Below, piece by piece: positions 28,073-37,254 of a stretch of DNA of 54,864 bases. Made by a program: the position numbers and the translations under genes. This stretch comes from Halalkalibacter oceani (GTDB lineage Bacteria; Bacillota; Bacilli; Bacillales; Bacillaceae_D): the NCBI RefSeq assembly GCF_023715705.1, contig NZ_JAMBOS010000028.1:1-54864 (forward strand), given 5' to 3'. Every line of letters begins with the position of its first letter. The stretch's first letter is position 1. The notes beneath the pieces were generated by a model. The model saw nothing but the letters and a program-made list of their open reading frames with translations, made no database searches and was not told where the DNA came from.

Positions 28073-28468
28073 ATGAACGAGAATCATATTTTAGAGCTTG
28101 AAGAGCAAAAGTCAGAGCTGGGAAAAGTTGAAATTTCACCGGAAGTAATTGAAGTCATTGCTGGAATTGCCGCATCAGAAGTGGACGGCGTCGCGACGAT
28201 GCGCGGTAACTTTGCGACGGATGTCGCTGAAAAGCTTGGCCGTAAAAATCACGGCAAAGGCGTCAAAGTGGAACTTGGCGAGGACGGCATTACCGTAGAT
28301 GTATCGGTTGTGATTACATACGGCGTGGCCGTACCAGAGGTGGCAAAGTTTATTCAATCGAACATTAAACAGGCGCTGCAAACAATGACCGCGATTGAGC
28401 TTCAGGCTGTCAATGTCCATGTTGTCGGTGTCCAGTTTGAGTCCGTTGAAGCAGAGGCCGATGAATAA
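28073..28468 (+). CDS. yqhY: Asp23/Gls24 family protein YqhY
   Basis: A 131-residue Asp23/Gls24 (DUF322) protein with the family core GKVEISPEVIEVIAGIAA and VDGVATMRGNF. In B. subtilis YqhY is co-expressed with accBC and its loss disturbs acetyl-CoA carboxylase balance. It directly follows accC here (GGAGG 7 bases before ATG 28073; ATG 28070 overlaps the accC stop). Soluble and probably cytoplasmic. A strong terminator follows. Confidence 0.9.
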   Translation: MNENHILELEEQKSELGKVEISPEVIEVIAGIAASEVDGVATMRGNFATDVAEKLGRKNHGKGVKVELGEDGITVDVSVVITYGVAVPEVAKFIQSNIKQALQTMTAIELQAVNVHVVGVQFESVEAEADE

Positions 28469-28483
28469 TCAGTAATTCGGCTT

Positions 28484-28534
28484 GAGGATGTTTCCGAAGA
28501 GAATTTACTCTTCTTTGGAAACATCCTCTTTTTT
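28484..28534 (+). terminator. Terminator of accB-accC-yqhY
   Basis: Perfect 12-bp outer arms (GAGGATGTTTCC at 28484, GGAAACATCCTC to 28528) with an inner AGAG/CTCT stem and six T. Confidence 0.9.
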
Positions 28535-28713
28535 CTGGGTAAACTAGGTTATTGGAAGAAATCGAAAGGCTTGCATGAAGGGCCCGGTTCCGTTCTGCGC
28601 AAGCCCAAGCTTTGTCACAATTGAAAACTAAATTGTTCTGTTTTCATGAAACATGTTATGCTATTATCAACATAATAACTGTGCAAAAAACGCATGCTTA
28701 AAGGAGTTTGACA

Positions 28714-29121
28714 ATGAACCGAAGACTAGCAAGACTAAGAGCTGCTCAAGCGCTCTATCAAATTGATTTAGCAGAAAGCTCCGTGGATGAAGCGATTGAA
28801 AGCGTGCTTGAAGAGGGAGAAGAACCAAGCCCGTTTATGAACGAACTCATTCGTGGCACGCTTGAGCATCTGCCGGAAATTGATCCCGTTATTTCTTCAA
28901 GTCTGCAAGGCTGGAGTCTCGAGAGAATGGGATTGGTTGACAGAGCGATTGTACGGATGTCTTTTTATGAAATGAAATACATTCAGGATGTTCCTCTAAG
29001 CGTTACGTTTAATGAAGGGATTGAACTGGCCAAGGCATTTGGCGGGGAAGAGTCGGGGCGTTTTATTAACGGTGTCCTGTCGAAAGCGATGGAAACAATT
29101 CAGGAAGATGTGCAAAAGTGA
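28714..29121 (+). CDS. nusB: Transcription antitermination factor NusB
   Basis: A 135-residue all-helical NusB. It binds boxA RNA with NusE and supports rRNA antitermination. Typical: NRRLARLRAAQALYQ at the N-terminus and ERMGLVDRAIVRMSFYE in the middle. The start at 28714 follows AAAGGAG. First gene of the nusB-folD-xseA-xseB-ispA series. TTGTTC with an 18-bp spacer to TATGCT, just downstream of a TTTCATGAAA palindrome, is a possible promoter. Confidence 0.94.
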   Translation: MNRRLARLRAAQALYQIDLAESSVDEAIESVLEEGEEPSPFMNELIRGTLEHLPEIDPVISSSLQGWSLERMGLVDRAIVRMSFYEMKYIQDVPLSVTFNEGIELAKAFGGEESGRFINGVLSKAMETIQEDVQK

Positions 29122-29134
29122 AGGAGTGGAGAGC

Positions 29135-29980
29135 ATGACCGCAATGTTATTGAATGGTAAAGAACTCGCTCAGAAAAAGAGAGAGCAGTTGAAACATGAC
29201 GTTGAAGCACTGACGCAACATCATCGTCAGCCAGGACTGGCTGTGATTCTTGTCGGGGAAGATCCGGCGTCGACAACATATGTCCGTTCGAAGCAAAAGG
29301 CCTGTGAACAGGCCGGCATTTATTCGGTGTTGATCAAAAAGGATGATACGATTTCAGAGGAAGAGCTGCTCAATGAAATTGACCGTCTGAATGAAGATCC
29401 GAAAATTGACGGCATTCTCGTGCAGCTGCCGATTCCAGAGCATATTTCCGAGCAGGCGGTAATCGAGCGGATTCATCCGGATAAGGATGTCGATGGTTTT
29501 CATCCGATCAATATCGGGAAAATGATGACCGGGGAAGAAACATTTTTACCTTGCACGCCATATGGGGTTATTGAAATGTTAAAGGAAGCGAAAATCGAGA
29601 TTGCCGGAAAGCACGCCGTGATCGTCGGTCGAAGCAACATCGTCGGAAAGCCGGTTGGCCAGCTGCTGCTTAATGAGAATGCGACCGTTACCTACTGTCA
29701 CTCAAGGACGAAAAATTTAAGAGAGATGACGAAGCAGGCTGATATCCTGATTGTTGCGATCGGTCGCCCGAACTTTATTGAAGCCGCGGATGTGAAGCCG
29801 GGTGCTGTCGTTGTCGATGTCGGCATTAACCGTGTCGACGGAAAGCTTTGCGGAGACGTTGATTTTGAAGGAGTTAAAGAGGTAGCTTCGCATCTTACTC
29901 CTGTTCCGGGCGGGGTTGGTCCGATGACGATTACAATGCTGCTTGAAAATACCGTTCAATCCGCCCGCAAACGGATATAG
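29135..29980 (+). CDS. folD: Methylenetetrahydrofolate dehydrogenase/cyclohydrolase
   Basis: A 281-residue bifunctional FolD interconverting 5,10-methylene-, methenyl- and 10-formyl-tetrahydrofolate. Signatures: YVRSKQKACEQAGI with the catalytic lysine (near residue 54), DGILVQLPIPEHI, and GRSNIVGKPVGQLL. It uses one-carbon units of the type produced by the glycine cleavage system encoded earlier. The start at 29135 follows AAGGAGTGG; the longer open frame upstream overlaps nusB and is rejected. Confidence 0.96.
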   Translation: MTAMLLNGKELAQKKREQLKHDVEALTQHHRQPGLAVILVGEDPASTTYVRSKQKACEQAGIYSVLIKKDDTISEEELLNEIDRLNEDPKIDGILVQLPIPEHISEQAVIERIHPDKDVDGFHPINIGKMMTGEETFLPCTPYGVIEMLKEAKIEIAGKHAVIVGRSNIVGKPVGQLLLNENATVTYCHSRTKNLREMTKQADILIVAIGRPNFIEAADVKPGAVVVDVGINRVDGKLCGDVDFEGVKEVASHLTPVPGGVGPMTITMLLENTVQSARKRI

Positions 29981-29988
29981 GTGGTTGG

Positions 29989-31350
29989 ATGAAAGCGCAA
30001 GACATCTATACGATCTTAGAAGCGACGAGATACATAAAGGCTATGATGGAAGAGGATGTGCTGCTTCAGGACATTTGGCTGCGTGGGGAGCTGTCAAATG
30101 TAAAATGGCATAGCCGGGGTCATCTGTACTTCACGATCAAAGACGATCAATCCAGAATGCAGGCAGTGATGTTTGCCGGACATAATCGTTACTTAGCCTT
30201 CAGGCCTGAGAACGGCATGAAGGTCCTTCTGCGCGGGGAAATCAATGTGTACGAGCCTTATGGCCAGTACCAGTTTTATGCAAAGGAAATGCAGCCTGAT
30301 GGAATCGGCAGTCTCTATCTTGCTTATGAAGAGCTGAAGGAAAAGCTGCAGGCTGAGGGGCTGTTTGACGCCGGACGGAAGCGGGCAATTCCCGCTCATC
30401 CGAAGCGGATCGCGATTATTACGTCGCCAACAGGAGCGGCGATTCAGGATATTTATACGACGCTGAAGCGGCGTTATCAGCTGGCCCAGCTGACGCTGTT
30501 TCCAGTCCTTGTGCAAGGAGAGCAGGCGCCGGGGTCCATTGTTGCGGCGATTGAACAGGCTTCGGCTGCTGGTTGCTTCGATGTGATGATTGTCGGCCGT
30601 GGCGGCGGTTCGATTGAGGAGCTTTGGGCCTTCAATGATGAACAGGTGGCAAGGACGATTGCCGCGGCAACCGTGCCCGTGATATCGGCCGTCGGCCATG
30701 AAACCGACTATACGATCAGCGATTTTGTCGCTGATTTGCGCGCACCGACTCCGACTGCGGCCGCTGAGCTGGCAGTGCCGGATCAACAGGAGCTAACAAG
30801 AATGATCAGCGCGCTGGAACGGCAGCTTATCCGTGGAATGAAGGAGCGTCTTGAAAGAGAAACGAGCCGGCTCAGCCGGCTTCAGCGCTCCTATGCTTTC
30901 CGTTATCCAGGTCAGCTGGTGAGACAGAAGGAACAGGAGCTGGACGGTCTGATCGAGCGGCTGAAGCGGGCGATGAAATATCGAGTCGCCGAACCGGTAA
31001 ACCGGCTAAACACCACGACCGGACGCCTGAAGCGGCTTCACCCCGACCAACAGTTGATGTTGGCGAAGGAACGAACGGAGCGGCTTGAGCAGGCTCTGAT
31101 CAAAAGCATGCAGACGCGGCTTAAGAGCGGTCAGCAGGCTTTTCAGAAAAGGCTCGGTGAATTGCAGCTACTCAGTCCGTTGCGCTTAATGGATCGTGGT
31201 TACAGTCTTGTGTATGATGAACAAAACAAATTGCTTAAATCAGTCGCGCAGGTCGAGCTTGGTCAGCCGGTCCAGATTCAATTTCAGGACGGAGAGGTCA
31301 ACTGCCGCGTCGAGGATAAACAATTCATTGCCAGGGGGGAGAAGGAATGA
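29989..31350 (+). CDS. xseA: Exodeoxyribonuclease VII large subunit
   Basis: A 453-residue catalytic subunit of exonuclease VII, which degrades single-stranded DNA from both ends. An N-terminal OB-fold (about 1-100) is followed by the nuclease domain with [15 protein letters not shown] near residue 203 and [20 protein letters not shown] near 228, then a long coiled-coil (about 280-400) that binds XseB. Overlaps xseB by four bases. Confidence 0.96.
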   Translation: MKAQDIYTILEATRYIKAMMEEDVLLQDIWLRGELSNVKWHSRGHLYFTIKDDQSRMQAVMFAGHNRYLAFRPENGMKVLLRGEINVYEPYGQYQFYAKEMQPDGIGSLYLAYEELKEKLQAEGLFDAGRKRAIPAHPKRIAIITSPTGAAIQDIYTTLKRRYQLAQLTLFPVLVQGEQAPGSIVAAIEQASAAGCFDVMIVGRGGGSIEELWAFNDEQVARTIAAATVPVISAVGHETDYTISDFVADLRAPTPTAAAELAVPDQQELTRMISALERQLIRGMKERLERETSRLSRLQRSYAFRYPGQLVRQKEQELDGLIERLKRAMKYRVAEPVNRLNTTTGRLKRLHPDQQLMLAKERTERLEQALIKSMQTRLKSGQQAFQKRLGELQLLSPLRLMDRGYSLVYDEQNKLLKSVAQVELGQPVQIQFQDGEVNCRVEDKQFIARGEKE

Positions 31351-31580
31351 CAGAGGAAAAAGAACGCAGCTTTGAAGAGGCGCTGAACGAGCTGGAAGAG
31401 GTTGTCGAGAAGCTCGAAGAAGGGGATGTTCCGCTGGAAGAGGCGATCTCGATGTTTCAGGTGGGGATGGCGCTTTCCAAGCAATGCCATGAGAAGCTGA
31501 TAAAAGTTGAAAAGCAAATGGATCAGATTCTTCACCCGGATGGAGAGATTGAAGAATTAACATTCCGGGAGGAAGAGTAA
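31347..31580 (+). CDS. xseB: Exodeoxyribonuclease VII small subunit
   Basis: A 77-residue helical subunit with the family core [20 protein letters not shown] and a highly acidic C-terminus. Several copies wrap the XseA coiled-coil. ATG overlaps the xseA stop (ATGA), so synthesis is coupled. Confidence 0.95.
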   Translation: MTEEKERSFEEALNELEEVVEKLEEGDVPLEEAISMFQVGMALSKQCHEKLIKVEKQMDQILHPDGEIEELTFREEE

Positions 31581-31583
31581 ACC

Positions 31584-32474
31584 GTGGATAAACAGCTACA
31601 TCAGTTTTTACAGAAGCAAAGGGAAGTCATTGAACAAAAGCTGCCAACTTGCATTGAACGACTTCAAGCGCCTGAAACGTTAAAAAAGTCGATGCTCTAC
31701 TCCTTGCATGCCGGAGGGAAACGGATTCGACCGGCGCTTTTATTAGCGACGCTGCACAGCTTTGGCAAACCGACCGAGGCGGGTCTTGACGTTGCCTGTG
31801 CGATTGAAATGATTCACACCTATTCCCTGATTCATGATGATCTTCCGGCAATGGATGATGATGATATGAGAAGGGGGAAGCCGACCAATCACAAGGTTTA
31901 CGGGGAAGCTGCCGCAATTTTAGCCGGAGATGCCCTGTTGACGTTCAGCTTTGAACTTGTTGCCGGCACTGAAAAAGGAGAGCTTTCCGCTGAGCAGAAA
32001 TTGCGGATTATCGCCGAAATAGCTAAAGCTTCAGGTCCAGAGGGGATGGTCGGTGGACAAATCGCCGACATTGAAGGGGAAAACCGGCAATTAACACTTG
32101 AGGAACTAACCTATATACACCACCATAAGACAGGGGACCTGCTTACGAGTGCCATTGTTTCTGGAGCGATTATTGCCGGAGCAGACCGGGAAGATACGGA
32201 AAATCTTCGCCTGTTCGCAAAAGAACTCGGTCTGCTGTTTCAAATCAAGGATGATATTCTTGATGTCGAAGGCGATGCCGAGATGATCGGCAAGCCTGTT
32301 GGAAGCGATCATGACAATAATAAAAGCACCTATCCAAGTTTGCTCGGCATGGACGGGGCAAAGCAGGAAATTGAAGCGCATAAGAAAAAAGCAAAGGAAT
32401 ATTTATATAATGTGAGGATGGATCACCGACTTTTGGAGGCATTTACGGATTATGTCGCGGACAGGGATCACTAG
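31584..32474 (+). CDS. ispA: Farnesyl diphosphate synthase (geranyltranstransferase)
   Basis: A 296-residue trans-prenyltransferase joining two isopentenyl diphosphates to dimethylallyl diphosphate. The first aspartate-rich motif is DDLPAMDDDD and the second is IKDDILD (near residue 226). Length equals the B. subtilis enzyme. GTG start at 31584 after GGAGGAAGAG. It feeds quinones and undecaprenyl phosphate. Immediately followed by the OLE RNA region, the arrangement known from B. halodurans. Confidence 0.95.
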   Translation: MDKQLHQFLQKQREVIEQKLPTCIERLQAPETLKKSMLYSLHAGGKRIRPALLLATLHSFGKPTEAGLDVACAIEMIHTYSLIHDDLPAMDDDDMRRGKPTNHKVYGEAAAILAGDALLTFSFELVAGTEKGELSAEQKLRIIAEIAKASGPEGMVGGQIADIEGENRQLTLEELTYIHHHKTGDLLTSAIVSGAIIAGADREDTENLRLFAKELGLLFQIKDDILDVEGDAEMIGKPVGSDHDNNKSTYPSLLGMDGAKQEIEAHKKKAKEYLYNVRMDHRLLEAFTDYVADRDH

Positions 32475-32489
32475 TACCTGGCTTTTCCA

Positions 32490-32518
32490 TTGAGCAACAC
32501 CCCTGCTCATGTTATAAT
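32490..32518 (+). promoter_or_regulatory. Candidate own promoter of OLE RNA
   Basis: TTGAGC (32490-32495), 17 bp, TATAAT (32513-32518), with TG one base before the -10 (extended -10). It lies just past the ispA stop and would start transcription at about 32525, where the OLE sequence begins. Confidence 0.6.
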
Positions 32519-32524
32519 GAATAG

Positions 32525-33114
32525 TAAACGAGAGTGGTGCAGTATTCTAGTCGGTTCTCCGTTCTTGAAGGCGGGGCTAAAAATCCGCCAAAGGGCACAT
32601 CGATGAAGCTCCTTGTTTCGGCTTGAGGCGCCCAGCCTTGGGTCGAAGCTGGGAGATAAGGTAATAGGGCGATCCGCAAAGGCATGTGGGCGATGACCCT
32701 GTTACCGTGGAGGCCTTTTACCCGGTGGATACGCGTGTATTTTACCAGGGTAAAGGGTATGAACCTGCAACGGCAAGCTAGGGAGCTTGTCTGCAGCGTA
32801 GCCTGCCTTGAGTGGAGCTAGAGGGGATTATGGATAAAGGATTTGGCGGCAGTCGGCCAACTGTTGCTGAATTTTACCCGTATGAAATCTACTCTGCAAA
32901 AGAGGATAAAAGAACGGCACGGGACCGCCGAGGAAATCTCCTAGACTGTTCGATCGACATTTAAAGAGGATTACAGTGTAGACTAAGTGGTAATCCAGTC
33001 TGGCGTATGGCGACAGCGCCAAATTCAGCATAAAGGGAAACCGCCGTTGCGGCGACGCAGCGGTGCTGAATTGGGAAATCCTACTGGACCTAAGCTACAG
33101 AGTTTACTCTTTAA
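32525..33114 (+). ncRNA. ole: OLE RNA (ornate, large, extremophilic)
   Basis: About 590 nt without coding capacity between ispA and oapA, rich in G+C stems. Examples: GAATTTTACCCG-type pairing regions, GGTAAAGG with CCTTTTACC near 32712-32757, AGCTAGGGAGCTT near 32778-32790, and a terminal TTTAAAGAG (32960) with CTCTTTAAA (33107-33115). OLE RNAs of B. halodurans and relatives occupy exactly this ispA-OLE-oapA-dxs locus. There the RNA forms an abundant membrane ribonucleoprotein with OapA, OapB and OapC, linked to resistance to short-chain alcohols, cold and magnesium or energy stress. Identity rests on locus, length and partner gene; I could not run a covariance search. Confidence 0.88.
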
Positions 33115-33783
33115 ATGACCACTCCATTACATAGGTACGGGGACTTTATAAAAAAAGGTGATAGAGAAGCGCTTATGAAACCTCTTCAGAAATCAATACA
33201 GTGGAGCTTGGGAATTGCCGTTATCACTCTGGTGTTAGCGGCTATTTTTTCAGTTATTTCAACGTTTATATTAAGCGGCGTTACATGGGCGCTCGGGATG
33301 CTCATCGTTCTGCTGATTGTTTTTATCGGGGTGTTTTTTGATACAATAGGAGTCGCAGCCACTGCGGCCGATGAGAAGCCCTTTCATGCGATGGCTTCTG
33401 AGAGGCTTCATGGCGCAAAGCATGCGGTTCTTATTACGAGAAACGCGGACCGGTTTGCGAACTTCTGTAATGACGTGATCGGCGACATTTCAGGGATAGT
33501 AAGTGGAACCGCTTCCGCTTATGTCGTGCTCCAGCTCTCTTTACAGCTCGGCTATGGGGAAACATCGGTTCAGCAGTTTGCGATCTCGGTATTGTTTACA
33601 AGCGTCGTCGCTGCGTTGACGGTTGGCGGAAAAGCGCTTGGAAAAACGTTTGCGATCCATTATTCCACCTCAATCATTTATCAAGTTGGTAGATTATTGT
33701 ACATTTTAGAGGTAAACTTGAAAATAAAAGTGTTTGCAACAAATGGAAAAGGGAAGAAAAAAGACAAATTGACACGAAAGTGA
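33115..33783 (+). CDS. oapA: OLE-associated membrane protein OapA
   Basis: A 222-residue membrane protein lying directly after the OLE RNA, as OapA does. Hydrophobic segments lie at about 31-52, 57-75, 132-150 and 155-172. The motif [20 protein letters not shown] follows the second segment, and the C-terminus is very basic ([13 protein letters not shown]), suited to RNA contact. OapA binds OLE as a dimer and tethers it to the membrane. The ATG at 33115 has no Shine-Dalgarno and sits in the terminal OLE helix. ATG 33175, behind AAAGGTGAT, would give 202 residues and is a real alternative. Confidence 0.88.
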   Translation: MTTPLHRYGDFIKKGDREALMKPLQKSIQWSLGIAVITLVLAAIFSVISTFILSGVTWALGMLIVLLIVFIGVFFDTIGVAATAADEKPFHAMASERLHGAKHAVLITRNADRFANFCNDVIGDISGIVSGTASAYVVLQLSLQLGYGETSVQQFAISVLFTSVVAALTVGGKALGKTFAIHYSTSIIYQVGRLLYILEVNLKIKVFATNGKGKKKDKLTRK

Positions 33784-33793
33784 GGGTTCTCAC

Positions 33794-35683
33794 GTGAAGC
33801 TAGAGGATTGGAAAGACCCAGGCGAGCTGAAGAACTATTCTAAGAAGCAATTGGAGGAGCTCGGCGAGGAAATACGCCATTTTCTTATTGAAAAGCTCTC
33901 CGTCACTGGCGGTCATCTTGGACCTAATTTAGGAGTTGTGGAGCTAACCCTGATTCTGCATCAGCTGTTTGACAGTCCAAAGGATAAATTCATTTGGGAT
34001 GTCGGACATCAGGCTTATGTTCACAAAATTTTAACGGGACGAGCTGACCAGTTTGACAAGCTTCGGCAATATAAAGGATTGTGCGGCTTTCCAAAGCGTA
34101 ATGAAAGTGAGCATGACGTATGGGAAACCGGACACAGCTCGACGTCGCTTTCCGCGGCGATGGGGATGGCGACAGCGCGCGATTTAAAAGGGACCGACGA
34201 CCACGTCGTGGCCATTATCGGCGATGGCGCACTGACCGGAGGAATGGCCTTGGAGGCGCTCAACCATATTGGTCATGAACAGACGAATTTAATCGTCGTC
34301 TTAAATGATAATGAAATGTCGATCGCGCCAAATGTCGGAGCATTGCATAATGTTCTCGGGCGGCTGCGCACGGCTGGAAAATATAAAAAGGCCAAGGAAG
34401 AGCTTGAGCAATTGATCAAGAAGATCCCGGCCTTCGGCGGCAAGATTGCCTCAACAGCGGAGCGGGTCAAGGACAGCCTGAAATACTTGCTCGTTTCCGG
34501 TATTTTCTTCGAAGAGCTTGGCTTTACTTATTTAGGACCGGTTGATGGACATGATCTGGATGATTTGACGGAAAACCTGAATTTTGCGAAGAAGACGAAA
34601 GGGCCTGTACTCGTTCACGTTTTGACGAAAAAAGGTAAGGGCTACGAGCCGGCGGAAAATGATGCTAAAGGAACATGGCATGGTCTTGGACCGTACAAAA
34701 TTGAATCCGGTGAAGTGGTGAAAAAGCCGGGACCGCCGAGCTACAGCGGTGTTTTTGCCGAGACGCTCAAGAAAATCGCCCGTGGGGACAAGCGCATTGT
34801 CGCTTTGACAGCGGCGATGCCTGGCGGGACAAAGCTGGACGTTTTCGCGAAGGAGTTCCCGGAGCGGATGTTTGATGTCGGAATTGCCGAACAGCATGCG
34901 ACGACGATGGCTGGTGGCCTAGCAACGCAAGGGATGAAGCCTGTCTTTGCTGTTTACTCGACGTTTTTGCAGCGCGGCTATGACCAACTTGTCCATGATG
35001 TGTGCCGGCAAAATTTGAACGTTGTGTTTGCAATTGATCGCGCTGGATTGGTCGGAGCGGATGGAGAGACGCATCAAGGTGTCTTTGATATTGCCTATCT
35101 CCGCCATTTGCCAAACATGAAAATTTTAATGCCGAAGGATGAAAACGAGCTTCAGCATATGATTTTCACGGCGACGCAATATGATGATGGTCCGATCGCT
35201 GTCCGCTACCCGCGTGGAAATGGATACGGCGTTAAGATGGATGAAGAGCTGCAACGGTTGCCAATCGGCAAATGGGAGCAGCTTGAGGAAGGAACCGATG
35301 CCTGCATCCTGACGTTTGGAACGATGCTGCCGGTCGCCGAAGAGGCGATCGCTCAGCTTCGGACCCAAGGCTATTCGATTCGTCTCGTCAACGCGAACTC
35401 GGCAAAACCGCTTGATGAAGACCTGCTCCATAGCCTTGCGAAGGAACAGATTCCGGTTCTGACGATTGAAGAAGCTGCTTTACAAGGCGGTTTCGGCAGT
35501 GCCGTACTCGAATTTTTCCACGATCACGATTATCACCATATGGAAATAAAGCGGATGGGGATTCCGGATGAATTTATCGAGCATGGTAATGTCTCCCAGC
35601 TATTGGAAGAGATTGGCTTGACTTCAGCGGCGATTACTGAGCAGATGCGGTCGATGCTTCCGCAAAAAAGACAGAGGGCGTAA
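33794..35683 (+). CDS. dxs: 1-deoxy-D-xylulose-5-phosphate synthase
   Basis: A 629-residue thiamine-diphosphate enzyme condensing pyruvate and glyceraldehyde 3-phosphate, the first step of the MEP isoprenoid pathway. TPP motif [18 protein letters not shown] is near residue 146, with [16 protein letters not shown] next to it; the transketolase domain shows [15 protein letters not shown] near 356 and [15 protein letters not shown] near 416. GTG start at 33794 after TGAGGG. With ispA it brackets the OLE-oapA unit. Confidence 0.96.
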   Translation: MKLEDWKDPGELKNYSKKQLEELGEEIRHFLIEKLSVTGGHLGPNLGVVELTLILHQLFDSPKDKFIWDVGHQAYVHKILTGRADQFDKLRQYKGLCGFPKRNESEHDVWETGHSSTSLSAAMGMATARDLKGTDDHVVAIIGDGALTGGMALEALNHIGHEQTNLIVVLNDNEMSIAPNVGALHNVLGRLRTAGKYKKAKEELEQLIKKIPAFGGKIASTAERVKDSLKYLLVSGIFFEELGFTYLGPVDGHDLDDLTENLNFAKKTKGPVLVHVLTKKGKGYEPAENDAKGTWHGLGPYKIESGEVVKKPGPPSYSGVFAETLKKIARGDKRIVALTAAMPGGTKLDVFAKEFPERMFDVGIAEQHATTMAGGLATQGMKPVFAVYSTFLQRGYDQLVHDVCRQNLNVVFAIDRAGLVGADGETHQGVFDIAYLRHLPNMKILMPKDENELQHMIFTATQYDDGPIAVRYPRGNGYGVKMDEELQRLPIGKWEQLEEGTDACILTFGTMLPVAEEAIAQLRTQGYSIRLVNANSAKPLDEDLLHSLAKEQIPVLTIEEAALQGGFGSAVLEFFHDHDYHHMEIKRMGIPDEFIEHGNVSQLLEEIGLTSAAITEQMRSMLPQKRQRA

Positions 35684-35688
35684 CAACG

Positions 35689-36507
35689 ATGGCAAAGAAA
35701 GAACGGATTGATGTACTGCTTGTGGAACGGGGTCTGGCGGAGACACGTGAGAAGGCGAAGCGCTCGATTATGGCCGGACTCGTTTTTACAGGAACGGAGA
35801 GAATAGACAAGCCGGGTCTGAAGGTCGAGCGGGATCTCCCGCTCGAGATTAAAGGAAACCCGCTGCCCTATGTCAGCCGCGGCGGCTTGAAGCTTGAAAA
35901 AGCGCTGCAGCAATTTGACCTGGACCTTACTGATAAAGTCGTGCTTGATATCGGCGCTTCGACCGGCGGATTTACCGACTGCTCCTTGCAAAATGGCGCG
36001 TCAACGGTTTATGCGCTTGATGTCGGCTATAACCAGCTCGCCTGGAAGCTGAGACAGGACGAGCGGGTCGTCGTGATGGAGCGGACGAATTTCCGCTATG
36101 TCAAACCTGCTGACTTTGTTAACGGCTTGCCCCAGTTTGCGACAATTGATGTTTCCTTTATTTCGCTAAAGCTGATTTTGCCGGTGCTGAAGACGATTCT
36201 CGTCGAAGGCGGCGAGGTGCTCGCCCTTGTGAAACCGCAGTTTGAAGCAGGGCGGGAGCAGGTTGGCAAGAAAGGAATTGTCCGTGATAAGAAGGTCCAT
36301 CTTGGCGTTCTTGAACACATTTCCGACTTCGCTCTCAAAGAAGGGTTCGATGTGTGTGCCCTTAGCTATTCTCCGATTACCGGTGGAGAGGGGAATATCG
36401 AGTTTTTGATGCATTTGCGTTTGCAACAGCGGGATGGCGAAGGACGGCTGCTGGAAAAGAACTCATTTACCGAGCTTGTCGAGCAGGCCCACAGTGAGTT
36501 GACATGA
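35689..36507 (+). CDS. yqxC: TlyA family rRNA 2'-O-methyltransferase
   Basis: A 272-residue protein with an N-terminal S4 RNA-binding domain (about 5-65) and an FtsJ-like methyltransferase domain with SAM motif VLDIGASTGGFTDC near residue 84. TlyA proteins methylate 16S and/or 23S rRNA cytidines in other bacteria; the short-form Bacillus protein is less studied. Follows dxs by 5 bases with a weak site (AGAGGGCG), suggesting coupled translation. Confidence 0.9.
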   Translation: MAKKERIDVLLVERGLAETREKAKRSIMAGLVFTGTERIDKPGLKVERDLPLEIKGNPLPYVSRGGLKLEKALQQFDLDLTDKVVLDIGASTGGFTDCSLQNGASTVYALDVGYNQLAWKLRQDERVVVMERTNFRYVKPADFVNGLPQFATIDVSFISLKLILPVLKTILVEGGEVLALVKPQFEAGREQVGKKGIVRDKKVHLGVLEHISDFALKEGFDVCALSYSPITGGEGNIEFLMHLRLQQRDGEGRLLEKNSFTELVEQAHSELT

Positions 36508-36511
36508 AGAC

Positions 36512-36558
36512 AAGGCTTTCTTGAAAGTGAAGCAATCATTTCAGGAAAGTCTTTTTTT
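36512..36558 (+). terminator. Terminator after tlyA
   Basis: Arms AAGGCTTTCTTGAAA and TTTCAGGAAAGTCTT (two wobbles) followed by seven T. Confidence 0.8.
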
Positions 36559-36691
36559 AAAACAGACAAGAAAGTGGAAACATTATCGAAATGATGCGGG
36601 AAGGGCGACAGCTTCGCGCTCATGCGGATCGCTGAAAAATGCCTGTTTTCGGACACCTTCAAAGATTGTAACGGCTCTGCACGCCGCTTCT

Positions 36692-36722
36692 AAGAAAACC
36701 GCGTGGCGGTTTTCTTATTTTT
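36692..36722 (+). terminator. Second terminator upstream of ahrC
   Basis: Perfect 11-bp arms AAGAAAACCGC and GCGGTTTTCTT with a 3-base loop and a T-tract. The stretch 36559-36691 between the two terminators could encode a small RNA, but no convincing promoter is seen. Confidence 0.75.
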
Positions 36723-36791
36723 CGTAGTTGTATTAGGAAACGAATATGTAGATAATAGTAGGTAAGATAAGCGAGGAATGGGTGGAAAGGT

Positions 36792-37241
36792 ATGAATAAG
36801 GGACAACGACATATTAAAATTCGCGAAATTATTTCCAATCATGAGGTGGAAACGCAGGACGAGCTCGTTGAGCAGCTGCGCCGCTCCGGCTATAATGTCA
36901 CGCAAGCGACCGTTTCACGGGATATTAAGGAGCTTCATTTAGTGAAAGTGCCGATGCTCGACGGCCGCTATAAATACAGTCTGCCTGCCGACCAGCGCTT
37001 TAATCCATTGCAAAAATTAAAGCGGGCCTTGATGGACAGCTTTGTTAGCATTGACTGTGCAGAAAATCTTGTCGTGATCAAAACATTGCCGGGAAACGGG
37101 AACGCGATTGCGGTCTTAATTGACAACCTCGACTGGGAGGATGTCATTGGGACGATCTGCGGAGACGATACAATTTTGATTATTTGCCGCACGAAGGAAG
37201 CTGGTCCGAAAATAACGGATCGTTTTTTAGAGATGCTATAA
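36792..37241 (+). CDS. ahrC: Arginine repressor/activator AhrC (ArgR)
   Basis: A 149-residue ArgR-family regulator. The winged helix contains [18 protein letters not shown] (about 37-54). The C-terminal hexamerisation and arginine-binding domain has [14 protein letters not shown], with the paired aspartates that bind arginine. It represses arginine biosynthesis and activates catabolism. GGTGGAAAGG precedes the ATG. Followed 13 bases later by recN, as in most bacilli. Confidence 0.95.
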   Translation: MNKGQRHIKIREIISNHEVETQDELVEQLRRSGYNVTQATVSRDIKELHLVKVPMLDGRYKYSLPADQRFNPLQKLKRALMDSFVSIDCAENLVVIKTLPGNGNAIAVLIDNLDWEDVIGTICGDDTILIICRTKEAGPKITDRFLEML

Positions 37242-37254
37242 AGGTGGAGGGTAT

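Noticed and set aside
32828-33031. Minus-strand frame inside OLE RNA
   Set aside because: No ribosome-binding site; the region is explained by the structured RNA.
36521-36727. Small frame between tlyA and ahrC
   Set aside because: It crosses two terminators, lacks a ribosome-binding site and resembles no protein.
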